Positions 50,906-59,598 are shown, counted from the stretch's first letter. The stretch: DNA of 64,000 bases from [Mycobacterium] nativiensis (GCF_020172685.1 NZ_CP083986.1:1592565-1656564); one strand, 5' to 3'. Program-made: numbers and translations. The notes: generated by a model not told the origin, from the letters alone.

Positions 50906-51696
50906 TCGCCGGCCCGCCCGAGGGGCCGCTGGTATTGCCGGACGCGGTGCGGCAGCTGGCCGGCGACGACGATGCGCGGCCGGTGTGGCACAACGAGGCC
51001 GGCGGCACCACGTTCGAGGTGGACGGCGCCGGCGGGCACCGATTCATCAAGTGGTCGCCGACCGGCTCCGGCATCGATCTGTCGGCCGAGGTGCAGCGGC
51101 TGCGGTGGGCGGCCCGCTACACACCGGTGCCGCGGCTACTGGACAGCGGTCACCACAGCGACGGCCAGTGGATGCTCACGCAGGCGCTGCCCGGCTCCAA
51201 TGCGGTCGTGCCCCGGTGGATCGCCGACCCGCAGGCAGCCGTGGCCGGGCTGGGCCGGGGGCTGCGCGAACTGCATGACGCCCTGCCCGTGGCGGCGTGC
51301 CCGTTCGACTGGGGTGCCGAAAAGCGGGTTGAGGACGCCAAACGTCGGTCCGGTCAACTGCACCCTGGCCAGTGGCCTGCCGAATTCGCCGATCTCACTG
51401 TCGAACAGGCGTTGCGGCGGGTAGCCGACCCGCCCCCGCTCGACCGACTCGTGGTCTGCCACGGCGACGCCTGCGCGCCGAACACGTTGCTGAACGACGA
51501 CGGGAGCCTGGCCGGTCATGTCGACCTCGGCTCGCTGGGGATCGCCGATCGGTGGGCCGATCTGGCGGTGGTCACCTGGAGCACCGAGTGGAACTACGGT
51601 GCCGACTGGACTGATGCGCTGCTGGATGCCTACGGCGTGCAGCGCGACCAGGCGCGTATCGACTACTACCGGCTGCTGTGGAACCTCGGTCCCTGA
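50902..51696 (+). CDS. APH-type phosphotransferase
   Basis: A 264-aa aminoglycoside-phosphotransferase-fold kinase. The catalytic loop is VVCHGDACAPNTLL and the metal site GHVDLGSLG. The size and GEFWADLAVVTW-like end (RWADLAVVTWSTEWNYG) resemble APH(3') enzymes, but such proteins in mycobacteria often phosphorylate unknown small molecules and resistance should not be assumed. ATG 50902 overlaps the peptidase stop, so the two are coupled. Confidence 0.85.
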   Translation: MIAGPPEGPLVLPDAVRQLAGDDDARPVWHNEAGGTTFEVDGAGGHRFIKWSPTGSGIDLSAEVQRLRWAARYTPVPRLLDSGHHSDGQWMLTQALPGSNAVVPRWIADPQAAVAGLGRGLRELHDALPVAACPFDWGAEKRVEDAKRRSGQLHPGQWPAEFADLTVEQALRRVADPPPLDRLVVCHGDACAPNTLLNDDGSLAGHVDLGSLGIADRWADLAVVTWSTEWNYGADWTDALLDAYGVQRDQARIDYYRLLWNLGP

Positions 51697-51745
51697 AAGC
51701 GGAAGTGGTCTCGGTGAGGCAGCGCCCGACTATCGCGTGATGGAC

Positions 51746-51764
51746 CCACAACGGTGACTTGTGG
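51746..51764. promoter_or_regulatory. Candidate LysR box upstream of lysR
   Basis: CCACAA-N7-TTGTGG, a perfect 6-bp dyad ending 12 nt before the ATG at 51777. The same half-sites with the same spacing recur at 53906-53924 before the flavoprotein gene. Confidence 0.6.
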
Positions 51765-51776
51765 TTGCATCTGGGG

Positions 51777-52721
51777 ATGGCGCTGAGCTCCCGCATGCCC
51801 GATCTGTCGGCGTTCGAGGTATTGCTGGCGATCGCCAAAACGGGCAGCCTTGGTGCCGCCGGCAGGGAATTGGGACTGACGCAGCAGGCGGTTTCGGCAC
51901 GCCTGTCGGCCATGGAGGCCCAGACCGGCGTGCGGCTTGCGATCCGCAGTGCACGTGGTTCGCAGCTGACCTCGGCCGGTGCCGTGGTGACGGAGTGGGC
52001 GGATCAGCTGCTGGAAGTCGCCGGCCATGTCGATGCCGGATTGGCTTCGCTGCGGACCGAGAGCCGCACCAAGATGAAGGTGGTTGCGAGTCTGACGATC
52101 GCCGAACAACTCATGCCTCGCTGGATCGTGTCGCTGCAGACCTCCGCCACCCGGGCCGGCCGCGAGGCCCCGGAGGTCATTCTGACCGCCACCAATAGCG
52201 AGCAAGCGATGACGAGCGTGCGTGACGGATCGGCGGACCTGGGTTTTATCGAGAGTCCGGGGGTTCTGAACGGTCTTCGAAGTCGTGTTGTCGCACACGA
52301 TGACCTGGTGGTGATCGTGCCGCCGGATCACAAATGGGTGCGTCGCTCCAAGGGCGTGAGTGCGGCAGAACTGAGCCAGACGCCTCTGGTGGTGCGTGAA
52401 CTGGGTTCGGGCACACGTGATTCGCTGACCGCGGCGTTGCGTACGGTCCTGGGCCACGATGTCGAACAGGCACGGCCGGCGTTGGAACTGTCTTCCTCGG
52501 TGGCGGTGCGCGGTGCCGTCCTGGTCGGGGCCGGTCCGGCGGTGATGAGCAGGTTGGCTGTCGCCGATGACCTCGCGGTCGGCCGGTTGCGCAGTGTCGA
52601 GGTGCCGGAATTGGACCTGCACCGTGATCTGAGGGCGATCTGGACGGGCGGGCGGACGCCGCCGGCCGGTGCGGTCCGGGACTTGTTGAGCCACATCGGC
52701 AGTACTGGGACACCGCGCTGA
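51777..52721 (+). CDS. LysR family transcriptional regulator
   Basis: A 314-aa protein with an N-terminal winged HTH (FEVLLAIAKTGSLGAAGRELGLTQQAVSARLSAME, residues 13-47) and a LysR substrate-binding domain (SVRDGSADLGFIESP, VAHDDLVVIVPPDH, LVVRELGSGTRDSL). ATG 51777 is chosen; a TTG at 51759 lies inside the dyad and ATG 51795 (MPDLSAF) is also possible. Its convergent neighbour is a flavoprotein that shares its operator motif. Confidence 0.88.
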   Translation: MALSSRMPDLSAFEVLLAIAKTGSLGAAGRELGLTQQAVSARLSAMEAQTGVRLAIRSARGSQLTSAGAVVTEWADQLLEVAGHVDAGLASLRTESRTKMKVVASLTIAEQLMPRWIVSLQTSATRAGREAPEVILTATNSEQAMTSVRDGSADLGFIESPGVLNGLRSRVVAHDDLVVIVPPDHKWVRRSKGVSAAELSQTPLVVRELGSGTRDSLTAALRTVLGHDVEQARPALELSSSVAVRGAVLVGAGPAVMSRLAVADDLAVGRLRSVEVPELDLHRDLRAIWTGGRTPPAGAVRDLLSHIGSTGTPR

Positions 52722-52735
52722 GGCTCGGGTGGGTG

Positions 52736-53773
52736 TCAGGTGCCGTAGCGCAACCACAATGGCAGAGCACAGTTCAGCCGCTGCATGAACTTGCTGAGTC
52801 CGATCCGGTACTGTCCAGATCCGAATGAGTCGATTCCATACTCAGGGAACGCAATTCCGACCCCGAACAGCCCCGGGGCAAGGATCCCGTTCGCCGGATC
52901 ATATTCCAGCTCCCCCCACTGCGGGGTCGCGGGGAGCTGCCTTCGGGTGAACCCGACGGTGTAGACGACGTGACTACAGGCTTGGAGCTGCTCGCAGAAC
53001 TCGGGGCCGTCCACCCGACACCGTTCCAGGCGCTCCGGATATGTCCCATCGATGTGCTCCCGCGCCCACTGCGCAGCGTTCCCCTTCAGGCCGGTGTCGT
53101 CGAACAGAATCTGATCACCCAGGTAGACAGCGTATTTGGTTGGGCTTCGGTAGAAATTGACGACCTCGCGGACCGGTGTGTCCAGCAGGTTGGGCAATGC
53201 CACCATCGATGAGTGCGATGAGCCGAAGACCGCCACCGTGGCGTCTTCCAATGCCAGCTTTGCGAGCTTGTGGGGGTCGAGCGCCACCTCGAGCGGAATC
53301 TCCTCCAAGTGAGGATGATGCAGCTTCTTGGGAACCGAACCGACGGCAAGAATCACATTCCTCGCCTCGATCTCGGCATCCGCGGTGCGCACCAGCCATC
53401 GGCGGTTGCGCAGCGTCAGCTCGGTTGCCACCGCGCGAATGGACTTGACCCGCTCACGCAGGTGTTGCGAGATCCACATCAGCGGGTCGGCGACGAGGCC
53501 GAGCAGGCAGGTCTGGCCGGGATCGATGTCGGTCAGCTCAAAGTGGGGTGCTTCGGCGAAGCGAAACGACGGTGAGGCGTTCAAGTAGTCGAGGAACAGC
53601 GAGACGTGGGTGTTGCCGGGGACGGCGCGCCATTTGGTGCCGAAGTCGCCGGCGGCGAAGTCGGGGTCGATCCAGGCGATCTCATCTCCGGCGACACCAT
53701 GGTCGAGCAACCTGCCCACCGCGGCGATGCCCGCGGGGCCCGCACCTATCACCGCCCAGCTATGCCCAGTCAT
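52736..53773 (-). CDS. FAD/NAD(P)-binding oxidoreductase
   Basis: A 345-aa flavoprotein. The N-terminal Rossmann motif VIGAGPAGIAAVG binds FAD; a second, weaker nucleotide-binding segment is VAVFGSSHSSMVALPNLL. It resembles the Pyr_redox_3 / flavin monooxygenase-like group, but no redox-active CxxC is present and I cannot name the substrate. ATG 53773 has a GGAAGG site upstream. It converges with lysR (14 bp), and its promoter region holds a 35-bp dyad containing the LysR-type box. Confidence 0.82.
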   Translation of the reverse strand: MTGHSWAVIGAGPAGIAAVGRLLDHGVAGDEIAWIDPDFAAGDFGTKWRAVPGNTHVSLFLDYLNASPSFRFAEAPHFELTDIDPGQTCLLGLVADPLMWISQHLRERVKSIRAVATELTLRNRRWLVRTADAEIEARNVILAVGSVPKKLHHPHLEEIPLEVALDPHKLAKLALEDATVAVFGSSHSSMVALPNLLDTPVREVVNFYRSPTKYAVYLGDQILFDDTGLKGNAAQWAREHIDGTYPERLERCRVDGPEFCEQLQACSHVVYTVGFTRRQLPATPQWGELEYDPANGILAPGLFGVGIAFPEYGIDSFGSGQYRIGLSKFMQRLNCALPLWLRYGT

Positions 53774-53897
53774 CTTCCTGCCTTCCAACGTGTTGGGAGT
53801 AGCGCGTTGTCCGGGTCGCTCGTTCGGAGATGCCACCCAAATTCGGCCGTTGAGACCATGCTCCGCCCGACTACGGCCCGTGGCTAGTGGGTTGTCT

Positions 53898-53932
53898 TTG
53901 TCAGCCCACAAGATTTTGTTGTGAGCTGACAA
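53898..53932. promoter_or_regulatory. Large dyad upstream of the flavoprotein gene, containing a LysR-type box
   Basis: Arms TTGTCAGCCCACAA (53898-53911) and TTGTGAGCTGACAA (53919-53932) are inverted repeats matching at 13 of 14 positions around a 7-bp centre. The inner part is CCACAA-N7-TTGTGA (53906-53924), the same as the lysR box. It lies about 125-160 bp upstream of the flavoprotein start. Confidence 0.65.
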
Positions 53933-54027
53933 GGGTTGCCCGCCTACCGGAAAGCCAGATGGGGGAGGACGATCGGAGGTGTCCAGGCCAGATCCAAGGT
54001 CAATGGAGAAGATAGGAGCGAGTTCAG

Positions 54028-54426
54028 GTGGCTATCCGGCCCGATCAGCATGGCAGTGTTCGTCAATGCGAGGCCGAACCCGAATCAGGGCATGAGCCGG
54101 ACTACCGGTTCACCCTGGCCAACGAACGGACCTTTCTTGCCTGGCAACGCACGGCGCTGGGTCTGCTGGCGGCGGCCGTTGCCTTGGTACAGCTCTTGCC
54201 CGAATCGTCGGTACACGGGACGGTGCACATCCTCGCCGGGCTGCTGACGATTCTGGCGATCATGGCTGCGGGGATGGGGCTGCGCCGCTGGAAGCAGGTT
54301 GACCGTGCCATCCGTAGCCGCCTTCCACTGCCTCCAAACCTCACCCCCGCCTACCTTGGAATGGGCCTGGTGATACTAGGTGCCCTGGCGCTGGTATTGG
54401 TGGTCGGGATGGAGATCGGCGGTTGA
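54028..54426 (+). CDS. DUF202 (YidH-type) membrane protein
   Basis: A 132-aa protein with a polar N-terminus, the DUF202 block [23 protein letters not shown] (about residues 31-53) and three membrane segments. Function unknown. GTG 54028 is the start; its ribosome site is not clear. The stop overlaps the TTG start of a second DUF202 gene. Confidence 0.83.
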   Translation: MAIRPDQHGSVRQCEAEPESGHEPDYRFTLANERTFLAWQRTALGLLAAAVALVQLLPESSVHGTVHILAGLLTILAIMAAGMGLRRWKQVDRAIRSRLPLPPNLTPAYLGMGLVILGALALVLVVGMEIGG

Positions 54427-54761
54427 CCGGCAACGGATTACGCGACACCGGCGACGGCGGCCTTCAGGCTGAACGCACAGCGCTCGCGTGGACGCGAACC
54501 TCGCTGGCGGTTGGTGCCGGCGGTGCGCTGCTTGCCGCACTGAATGTCGCCGACGGCTCCGGGGCGTTTGGGCTGGCGACGGCTTGTCTGGGCCTGGGTT
54601 GTGCATTGCTGATTCTTCGGATCGCAAACCGACGCAGGAGAACGCTCAGCCTCGGTCCGCCTACCCGATGGATCACACCGCCCAATCAGGTTCAGCTGAC
54701 GGGAATTTCGGTGCTCACCTTTATCTTCGTCGCGACGTTGGCCTGTCTCCTGCCGTCCTGA
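54423..54761 (+). CDS. DUF202 membrane protein (second of a pair)
   Basis: A 112-aa protein with [23 protein letters not shown] and three membrane segments. TTG 54423 overlaps the preceding stop as TTGA, so the two small proteins are translationally coupled and likely form a complex. Function unknown. Confidence 0.82.
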   Translation: MTGNGLRDTGDGGLQAERTALAWTRTSLAVGAGGALLAALNVADGSGAFGLATACLGLGCALLILRIANRRRRTLSLGPPTRWITPPNQVQLTGISVLTFIFVATLACLLPS

Positions 54762-54785
54762 TCGGGTGCGGGGCGGACGGATTAG

Positions 54786-54803
54786 GCTTATCGTCACGGG
54801 ACA
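54786..54803 (-). promoter_or_regulatory. Candidate AraC operator, site A (upstream of araC)
   Basis: Read on the minus strand this is TGTCCCGTGACGATAAGC, matching 17 of 18 bases at 55925-55942. It lies 35 bp before the GTG start of the AraC regulator. Confidence 0.65.
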
Positions 54804-54837
54804 TGGCGATGTCATATCGGGACAGGAGAGGTGTGCC

Positions 54838-55854
54838 GTGAAGCCGCTTGCTCGTTATGCGTCGCTGTACGGGTATGCCGATCTGACTCGTTCCCTCGGA
54901 ATCGACCCGATCCCGCTGGTAAGGGAGATGGGGTTGGACCCCGCGAGTCTGAATCTGCAGGACCGGTGGTTGCCGGCAGTCACGGTTGCGGAGCTGCTTG
55001 AGAAAACGGCGGCGGTCTCCGGCTGCGAGGACTTCGGCCTGCGACTTGCCGAACTGCGACGTTTCTCCAATCTCGGGCCACTGAGCCTGGCGGTGCGGGA
55101 GGAGCCTGATGTCCGGAGCGCACTGCAGATGCTGGCCCGGTATCAGCATGCCTACAACGAGGCGGTGTGGACGCGACTGTTCGAAACCGAAGGGCTGGCG
55201 ACACTTCGAGTGGAACTGGACTTCGGCGAGCCGGTGGAGGCGCGACAGTCGTCGGAGTTGGCCGTGGCCGTATTGCACCGCCTCCTTCGCGGCTTCCTCG
55301 GCCCGCAGTGGAAGCCGGTGGCTGTCTGCTTCGGTCACCGGCCACCGGAGCGCACCGCGAGACATCGGAAGTTCTTCGGGCCGACGGTTCGGTTCGACCA
55401 AGAGTTCAGCGGAATCGCGTTTGCGGCAGGCGACCTCGATTCGATGAACAAGATGTCCGACCCACTGTTGAGGCCGTATGCCCAACAGGTACTGGAGTCG
55501 CTTGAACCCGCCAAGGACGCGATCGTGGTGGACCGGGTCCGGAGCCTGATCGAGTTGCTGCTGCCTTTGGGCCGGTGCTCGGTGGACCAAGTGGCACGCA
55601 GCCTCGGTGTGGACCGCAGGACCGTTCACCGGCGTCTGGCGGAGTCCGGCGAGACCTACTCGTCCGTCCTGAACGCCGCCCGGGTCGACTTGGCCGAGCG
55701 GATGGTGGGAAGTGGGCGCTACTCGATGACCGAGATCGCGGAGCTGCTGTCGTTTTCCGCGCCGAGCAACTTCTCGCGCTGGTTTCGCACTCAATTCGGA
55801 TGCAGTCCCCGCCAATGGCAGCAAGACGAGAGCCGGCGTCTCAGGGGCGGGTGA
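54838..55854 (+). CDS. AraC family regulator with arabinose-binding-like N-terminal domain
   Basis: A 338-aa protein. The N-terminal two thirds is the PF12625-type domain (YGYADLTRSLGIDP, LGPLSLAVREEPDVRSALQML) and the C-terminus a double HTH (CSVDQVARSLGVDRRTVHRRLAESG; MTEIAELLSFSAPSNFSRWFRTQFG). GTG 54838 has an AGGAG site upstream. It precedes, in the same direction, a quinone oxidoreductase, a TauD-type dioxygenase and a BKACE gene, which it probably controls through the shared 18-bp motif. Confidence 0.9.
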   Translation: MKPLARYASLYGYADLTRSLGIDPIPLVREMGLDPASLNLQDRWLPAVTVAELLEKTAAVSGCEDFGLRLAELRRFSNLGPLSLAVREEPDVRSALQMLARYQHAYNEAVWTRLFETEGLATLRVELDFGEPVEARQSSELAVAVLHRLLRGFLGPQWKPVAVCFGHRPPERTARHRKFFGPTVRFDQEFSGIAFAAGDLDSMNKMSDPLLRPYAQQVLESLEPAKDAIVVDRVRSLIELLLPLGRCSVDQVARSLGVDRRTVHRRLAESGETYSSVLNAARVDLAERMVGSGRYSMTEIAELLSFSAPSNFSRWFRTQFGCSPRQWQQDESRRLRGG

Positions 55855-55924
55855 CTCTTCGCCGGTAGCGTCAGTCGGCCGCGGGGTGAAACGCCAACCG
55901 GGATGTCCCCAATTGACATGTTTG

Positions 55925-55942
55925 TGTCCCGTGAGGATAAGC
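55925..55942 (+). promoter_or_regulatory. Candidate AraC operator, site B (before the catabolic operon)
   Basis: TGTCCCGTGAGGATAAGC, inverted relative to site A and differing at one base. It lies 126 bp before the quinone oxidoreductase start. A partial copy, GACGATAAG, is seen at 56051-56059 beside the ribosome site. Confidence 0.65.
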
Positions 55943-56068
55943 GGGATTCCTTGCCGATGCCTAGTGTCGATTACAGGACGCCACGCAGGTCGCCGACAAC
56001 GCGGCTAAGTGGCGTGACAGCAACGGAATTCACACCGATTCCCGGCATCCGACGATAAGGAGACTGCA

Positions 56069-57043
56069 GTGGCACGCGCCGTCCGTTTCTACGAACCCGG
56101 TGGCCCGGAGGTCCTGCAGTGGGAGGCCGTGGACGTCGGCGACCCGGGGGAGGGAGAAGTCCGGGTACGCCACGAGGCGGTCGGGCTGAACTTCGCAGAC
56201 ACCTACTTTCGGACAGGGCTCTATCCGGCCCAATTGCCGGCAGGTATGGGTGTTGAGGGGGCCGGGATCATCGAGGCGGTCGGCCCCGGGGTGGCCGGCT
56301 TTTCCGAAGGCGACCGAGTCACCTACACCGGTAGCCCGCTCGGGGCCTACAGCACCGAGCGCGTCATGCCGGCAGCGTCGTTGATCAAGTTGCCCGACGC
56401 CATCGCCTTCGACACCGCCGCGGCGATGACGATGCGCGGGCTGACCAGCGCGTACCTGCTGCGGCGTATACATCCGTTGGCTCCCGGCGACACGGTGCTG
56501 TTGCACGCGGCGGCCGGCGGGGTGGGGCTGATCTTCTGCCAGTGGGCAAAGCTGCTCGGCATCAACGTCATCGGAACCGTGTCGACCGACCAAAAGGCCG
56601 AGGTGGCTCGGGCCCACGGATGCGGCGAGGTCATCGTGTACCCCCGCGAAGACGTCGCGGCCCGGGTCCGCGAGCTTACCGATGGTAAGGGCGTCCCGGT
56701 CGTCTACGACAGTATCGGTGCGACGACGTACGAGACGTCGCTGAATTCCGTTGCCCGTCGCGGGCTCCTGGTGTGTTTCGGAACTGCCTCCGGGCCCATT
56801 CCGCCGATCGACGCCATGCAGCTGGCCGTGAAGGGTTCGCTGTTCGTCACTCGGCCCGCGCTGGCCGATTACATCGCAGAACCGGCCGAGCGTGCCGAAC
56901 TGGCCGGCGAACTGTTCGCCCACGTCGCGGCCGGGAAAATCCGGATCGAGATCAACCAGCAATACCAACTGACCGACTGCGTCCAGGCACATCGCGATCT
57001 TGAGGCCGGGCGCAGTGTCGGGTCCTCGGTCTTCTCGCTGTGA
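56069..57043 (+). CDS. NADPH:quinone oxidoreductase (zeta-crystallin-like)
   Basis: A 324-aa medium-chain dehydrogenase/reductase without structural zinc. LNFADTYFRTGLYP, GMGVEGAGIIEAVGPGV and the Rossmann segment LLHAAAGGVGLIFCQWAKLLG are typical of quinone oxidoreductases, which reduce quinones or enone-like carbonyls with NADPH. GTG 56069 has AAGGAG upstream. First gene of the putative three-gene operon after site B. Confidence 0.9.
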   Translation: MARAVRFYEPGGPEVLQWEAVDVGDPGEGEVRVRHEAVGLNFADTYFRTGLYPAQLPAGMGVEGAGIIEAVGPGVAGFSEGDRVTYTGSPLGAYSTERVMPAASLIKLPDAIAFDTAAAMTMRGLTSAYLLRRIHPLAPGDTVLLHAAAGGVGLIFCQWAKLLGINVIGTVSTDQKAEVARAHGCGEVIVYPREDVAARVRELTDGKGVPVVYDSIGATTYETSLNSVARRGLLVCFGTASGPIPPIDAMQLAVKGSLFVTRPALADYIAEPAERAELAGELFAHVAAGKIRIEINQQYQLTDCVQAHRDLEAGRSVGSSVFSL

Positions 57044-57080
57044 CCGACCGCAGATTCCGGGAACCACAAAGGAGGGCGCA

Positions 57081-57992
57081 ATGACTACCACCGCCGACAT
57101 CACGTCAGCGCGGCGAGCTGTCACGACAACTCCTCGACCGACGATCAAGGCCGAACCGCTGACGTGCAGCATCGGTGCAGAACTGTTCGACGTGGACCTC
57201 GGTGAGGTGTCGCGCGATGAAGCCCTGTTCGAGGAGCTGAAATCGCTGTTGCTGCAGTACAAAGTTGTGTTTCTGCGAGGCCAGGACATGACCAGGGCCG
57301 AGCATGTCGCGCTGGCTGAGCGATTCGGGCCGCTGGAAGACCACCCGGTGGTGGGCAGCGATCCTGACCACTCGGGGCTGGTGCGCATATACAAGGATCT
57401 GAGCAGCCCGCCCGAGCACTACGAGAACTCCTACCACTGTGACGGCACCTGGCGAGAGAATCCGCCGATGGGCGCCGTGCTGCGCTGTGTGGAGGGCCCG
57501 GTGATCGGTGGGGACACCATTTGGGTCAACATGGCCCTGGCCTACGAAAAGCTGCCACAGGCGGTCAAGGACCAGATCGGCGGGCTGCGGGCTCGGCACA
57601 GTATCGAGGCCACCTTCGGTGGGCGGCTTGCGATTCAGGACCGACACGAGCTCAAAGAGCGCTTCCCCGACCCCGAGCACCCGGTGGTGCGCACCCACCC
57701 GGAGACCGGCGAGAAGATCCTGTTCGTCAACTCGTTCACCACGCACTTGGTGAACTATCACAATCCGGACAACATCCGTTGCGGTATCGACTACGCGCCC
57801 GGTTCGGCCAACCTACTGAGCTACTTGATCAGCCAGGCCGCGATCCCCGAGTACCAGGTGCGTTGGCGCTGGACGAAGAACAGCGTGGCGATCTGGGACA
57901 ACCGCTCGACGCAGCATTATGCCGTCCAGGATTACTGGCCGGGTGCCCGAAAGATGGAGCGCGCCAGCATCGTCGGTGACCGACCGTTCTGA
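57081..57992 (+). CDS. TauD/TfdA-type 2-oxoglutarate-dependent dioxygenase
   Basis: A 303-aa non-haem iron dioxygenase. The iron ligands are His119 and Asp121 in YHCDGTW and His279 in TQHYAVQDY, and a C-terminal Arg (ARKMERASIVGDRPF) should bind 2-oxoglutarate. Such enzymes hydroxylate carbon next to sulfonate, amine or ether groups. ATG 57081 has GGAGGG upstream and begins 37 bp after the oxidoreductase gene. Confidence 0.9.
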   Translation: MTTTADITSARRAVTTTPRPTIKAEPLTCSIGAELFDVDLGEVSRDEALFEELKSLLLQYKVVFLRGQDMTRAEHVALAERFGPLEDHPVVGSDPDHSGLVRIYKDLSSPPEHYENSYHCDGTWRENPPMGAVLRCVEGPVIGGDTIWVNMALAYEKLPQAVKDQIGGLRARHSIEATFGGRLAIQDRHELKERFPDPEHPVVRTHPETGEKILFVNSFTTHLVNYHNPDNIRCGIDYAPGSANLLSYLISQAAIPEYQVRWRWTKNSVAIWDNRSTQHYAVQDYWPGARKMERASIVGDRPF

Positions 57993-58041
57993 CGACTGAT
58001 CCGACAAACCGCCGTCACAGCCATAGAAAGGGAATCCGACC

Positions 58042-59094
58042 ATGTACTTTCACGACGATGCGCTCTTCCCGGAGAATCAGGAGAAGCTCGTCATCACCTC
58101 TGCGCCATATGGCCCCGAGTGGGAGTTGAATGACTTCCGCGACGATCTCCCGCTGAGCATGGAGGAGCACGTCCAGAAAGCCGTCGACTGCTATGAAGCC
58201 GGTGCCAGCGTGCTGCACATTCACGTTCGCGAGCTCGACGGCAAGGGCAGCAAGCGACTGTCGAAGTTCAACGAACTGCTAACCGGGCTGCGCGAAGCCG
58301 TTCCGGACATGATCTTGCAGGTGGGCGGATCGATCTCGTTCGCTCCCGAAGATGAAGGCGCCGACGCCAAGTGGCTTTCTGACGACACGCGGCACATGCT
58401 GGCCGAACTTGATCCGGCGCCGGACCAGGTGACAATCGCGATCAACACCAGCCAGATGAACATCATGGAGCTGATGACCGCGGGCGACATCGCCGGAACA
58501 TCGATGCAGCGACCGGAAATCGCTGCCGCATACCGGGAGATGGTGGTGCCGGCCGGCCCCGAGTGGGTCGAAGAGCACCTGCGCCGCCTGCAGAACGCCG
58601 GGATTCAGCCGCATTTCCAGCTGTCCAGCATCCCCCAGCTCGAGACGGTCGAACGGCTCATCCGCCGTGGGGTTTACAGCGGACCGCTGAACCTGACGTG
58701 GGTGGGAATCGGCGGCGGCTTCGACGGGCCCAACCCGTACAACATCATGAACTTCATCCAGCGGGTTCCCGACGGTGCGTGTCTGACGCTCGAGAGCATC
58801 ATGCGCAGTGTGCTGCCGGTCAACACCATGGCCATTGCCCTGGGCCTGCATCCCCGGTGCGGCAACGAGGACACGATCTGGGGCCGCCCGGGGGAGAAGG
58901 TCACCTCCGTCCAGCAGATCCAACAGCTGGTGCGGGTCGCCGGCGAACTCGGCCGTGATGTCGCCACCGGCAAGGAGGCCCGCGACATCTACAAGATCGG
59001 CACCGTCTACGCGGATACGGACGAGACGTTGGCGAAGCTGGGGTACGCCCCGAATCGCCGGCCCGGCCAGGTCGGATTCATCCACCACGCTTAG
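58042..59094 (+). CDS. Beta-keto acid cleavage enzyme (BKACE, DUF849)
   Basis: A 350-aa TIM-barrel enzyme. BKACE proteins cleave a beta-keto acid with acetyl-CoA to give acetoacetate and a CoA ester (3-keto-5-aminohexanoate cleavage is the model reaction). Zinc ligands are His59 and His61 in LHIHVRE; ITSAPYGPEW and QVGGSISFAPEDEG fit the family, and GLHPRCGNEDTIW the C-terminal part. The usual Asp after HIHVR is Glu here. Last gene of the catabolic cluster, 49 bp after the dioxygenase. The substrate is unknown. Confidence 0.88.
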   Translation: MYFHDDALFPENQEKLVITSAPYGPEWELNDFRDDLPLSMEEHVQKAVDCYEAGASVLHIHVRELDGKGSKRLSKFNELLTGLREAVPDMILQVGGSISFAPEDEGADAKWLSDDTRHMLAELDPAPDQVTIAINTSQMNIMELMTAGDIAGTSMQRPEIAAAYREMVVPAGPEWVEEHLRRLQNAGIQPHFQLSSIPQLETVERLIRRGVYSGPLNLTWVGIGGGFDGPNPYNIMNFIQRVPDGACLTLESIMRSVLPVNTMAIALGLHPRCGNEDTIWGRPGEKVTSVQQIQQLVRVAGELGRDVATGKEARDIYKIGTVYADTDETLAKLGYAPNRRPGQVGFIHHA

Positions 59095-59124
59095 GCGCCC
59101 GGGTTGAGCGCCCCGGAGCGCGGC

Positions 59125-59598
59125 TCAGACGTCCAGATCCCGCCGAAGCTTGGCGACATGTCCGGTGGCCCGCACGTTGTACTGGGCCTCGGCGATCTTG
59201 CCCTGCTCGTCGACGACGAACGTCGAGCGGATGACGCCCTGCACCGTCTTGCCGTACATCTTCTTCTCGCCGAAGGCGCCCCAGGCCGCCAGTACCGCGC
59301 GGTCGGGATCGGACAGCAGCGGGAACGTCAGGCCCTCGGCGTCGCGGAACTTGGCCAGCTTGGCCGGCTTGTCGGGGGAGATGCCGACGACGTCGAGTCC
59401 GGCGTCGTTGAAGTCACGCAGATTGTCCCGGAAGTCGCAGGCCTGTTTGGTGCAGCCGGGCGTCGACGCCGCCGGGTAGAAGTAGACGACCACCTTCCGC
59501 CCCCGGTAATCGGCCAGTGACACGGTGTTGCCGTCGGCGTCGGGAAGGCTGAACGCGGGAGCCGGATCCCCGGGCGCCAAGCGTGCGGTGTTGGTCAA
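59125..59598 (-). CDS. bcp: Peroxiredoxin Bcp/PrxQ
   Basis: A 157-aa thiol peroxidase, equivalent to Rv2521. Peroxidatic Cys49 and resolving Cys54 are in STPGCTKQACDFRD, the atypical two-cysteine arrangement. The start is a TTG at 59598 (TTG ACC AAC ACC) supported by an AAAGGGG site 7 nt upstream and by the N-terminal match to the homologue. Confidence 0.94.
   Translation of the reverse strand: MTNTARLAPGDPAPAFSLPDADGNTVSLADYRGRKVVVYFYPAASTPGCTKQACDFRDNLRDFNDAGLDVVGISPDKPAKLAKFRDAEGLTFPLLSDPDRAVLAAWGAFGEKKMYGKTVQGVIRSTFVVDEQGKIAEAQYNVRATGHVAKLRRDLDV

Noticed and set aside
50902..51696. Calling the phosphotransferase an aminoglycoside resistance gene
   Set aside because: The kinase motifs support the fold only. 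Mycobacteria carry many APH-fold proteins that are not resistance enzymes, and nothing in the context suggests a resistance island.
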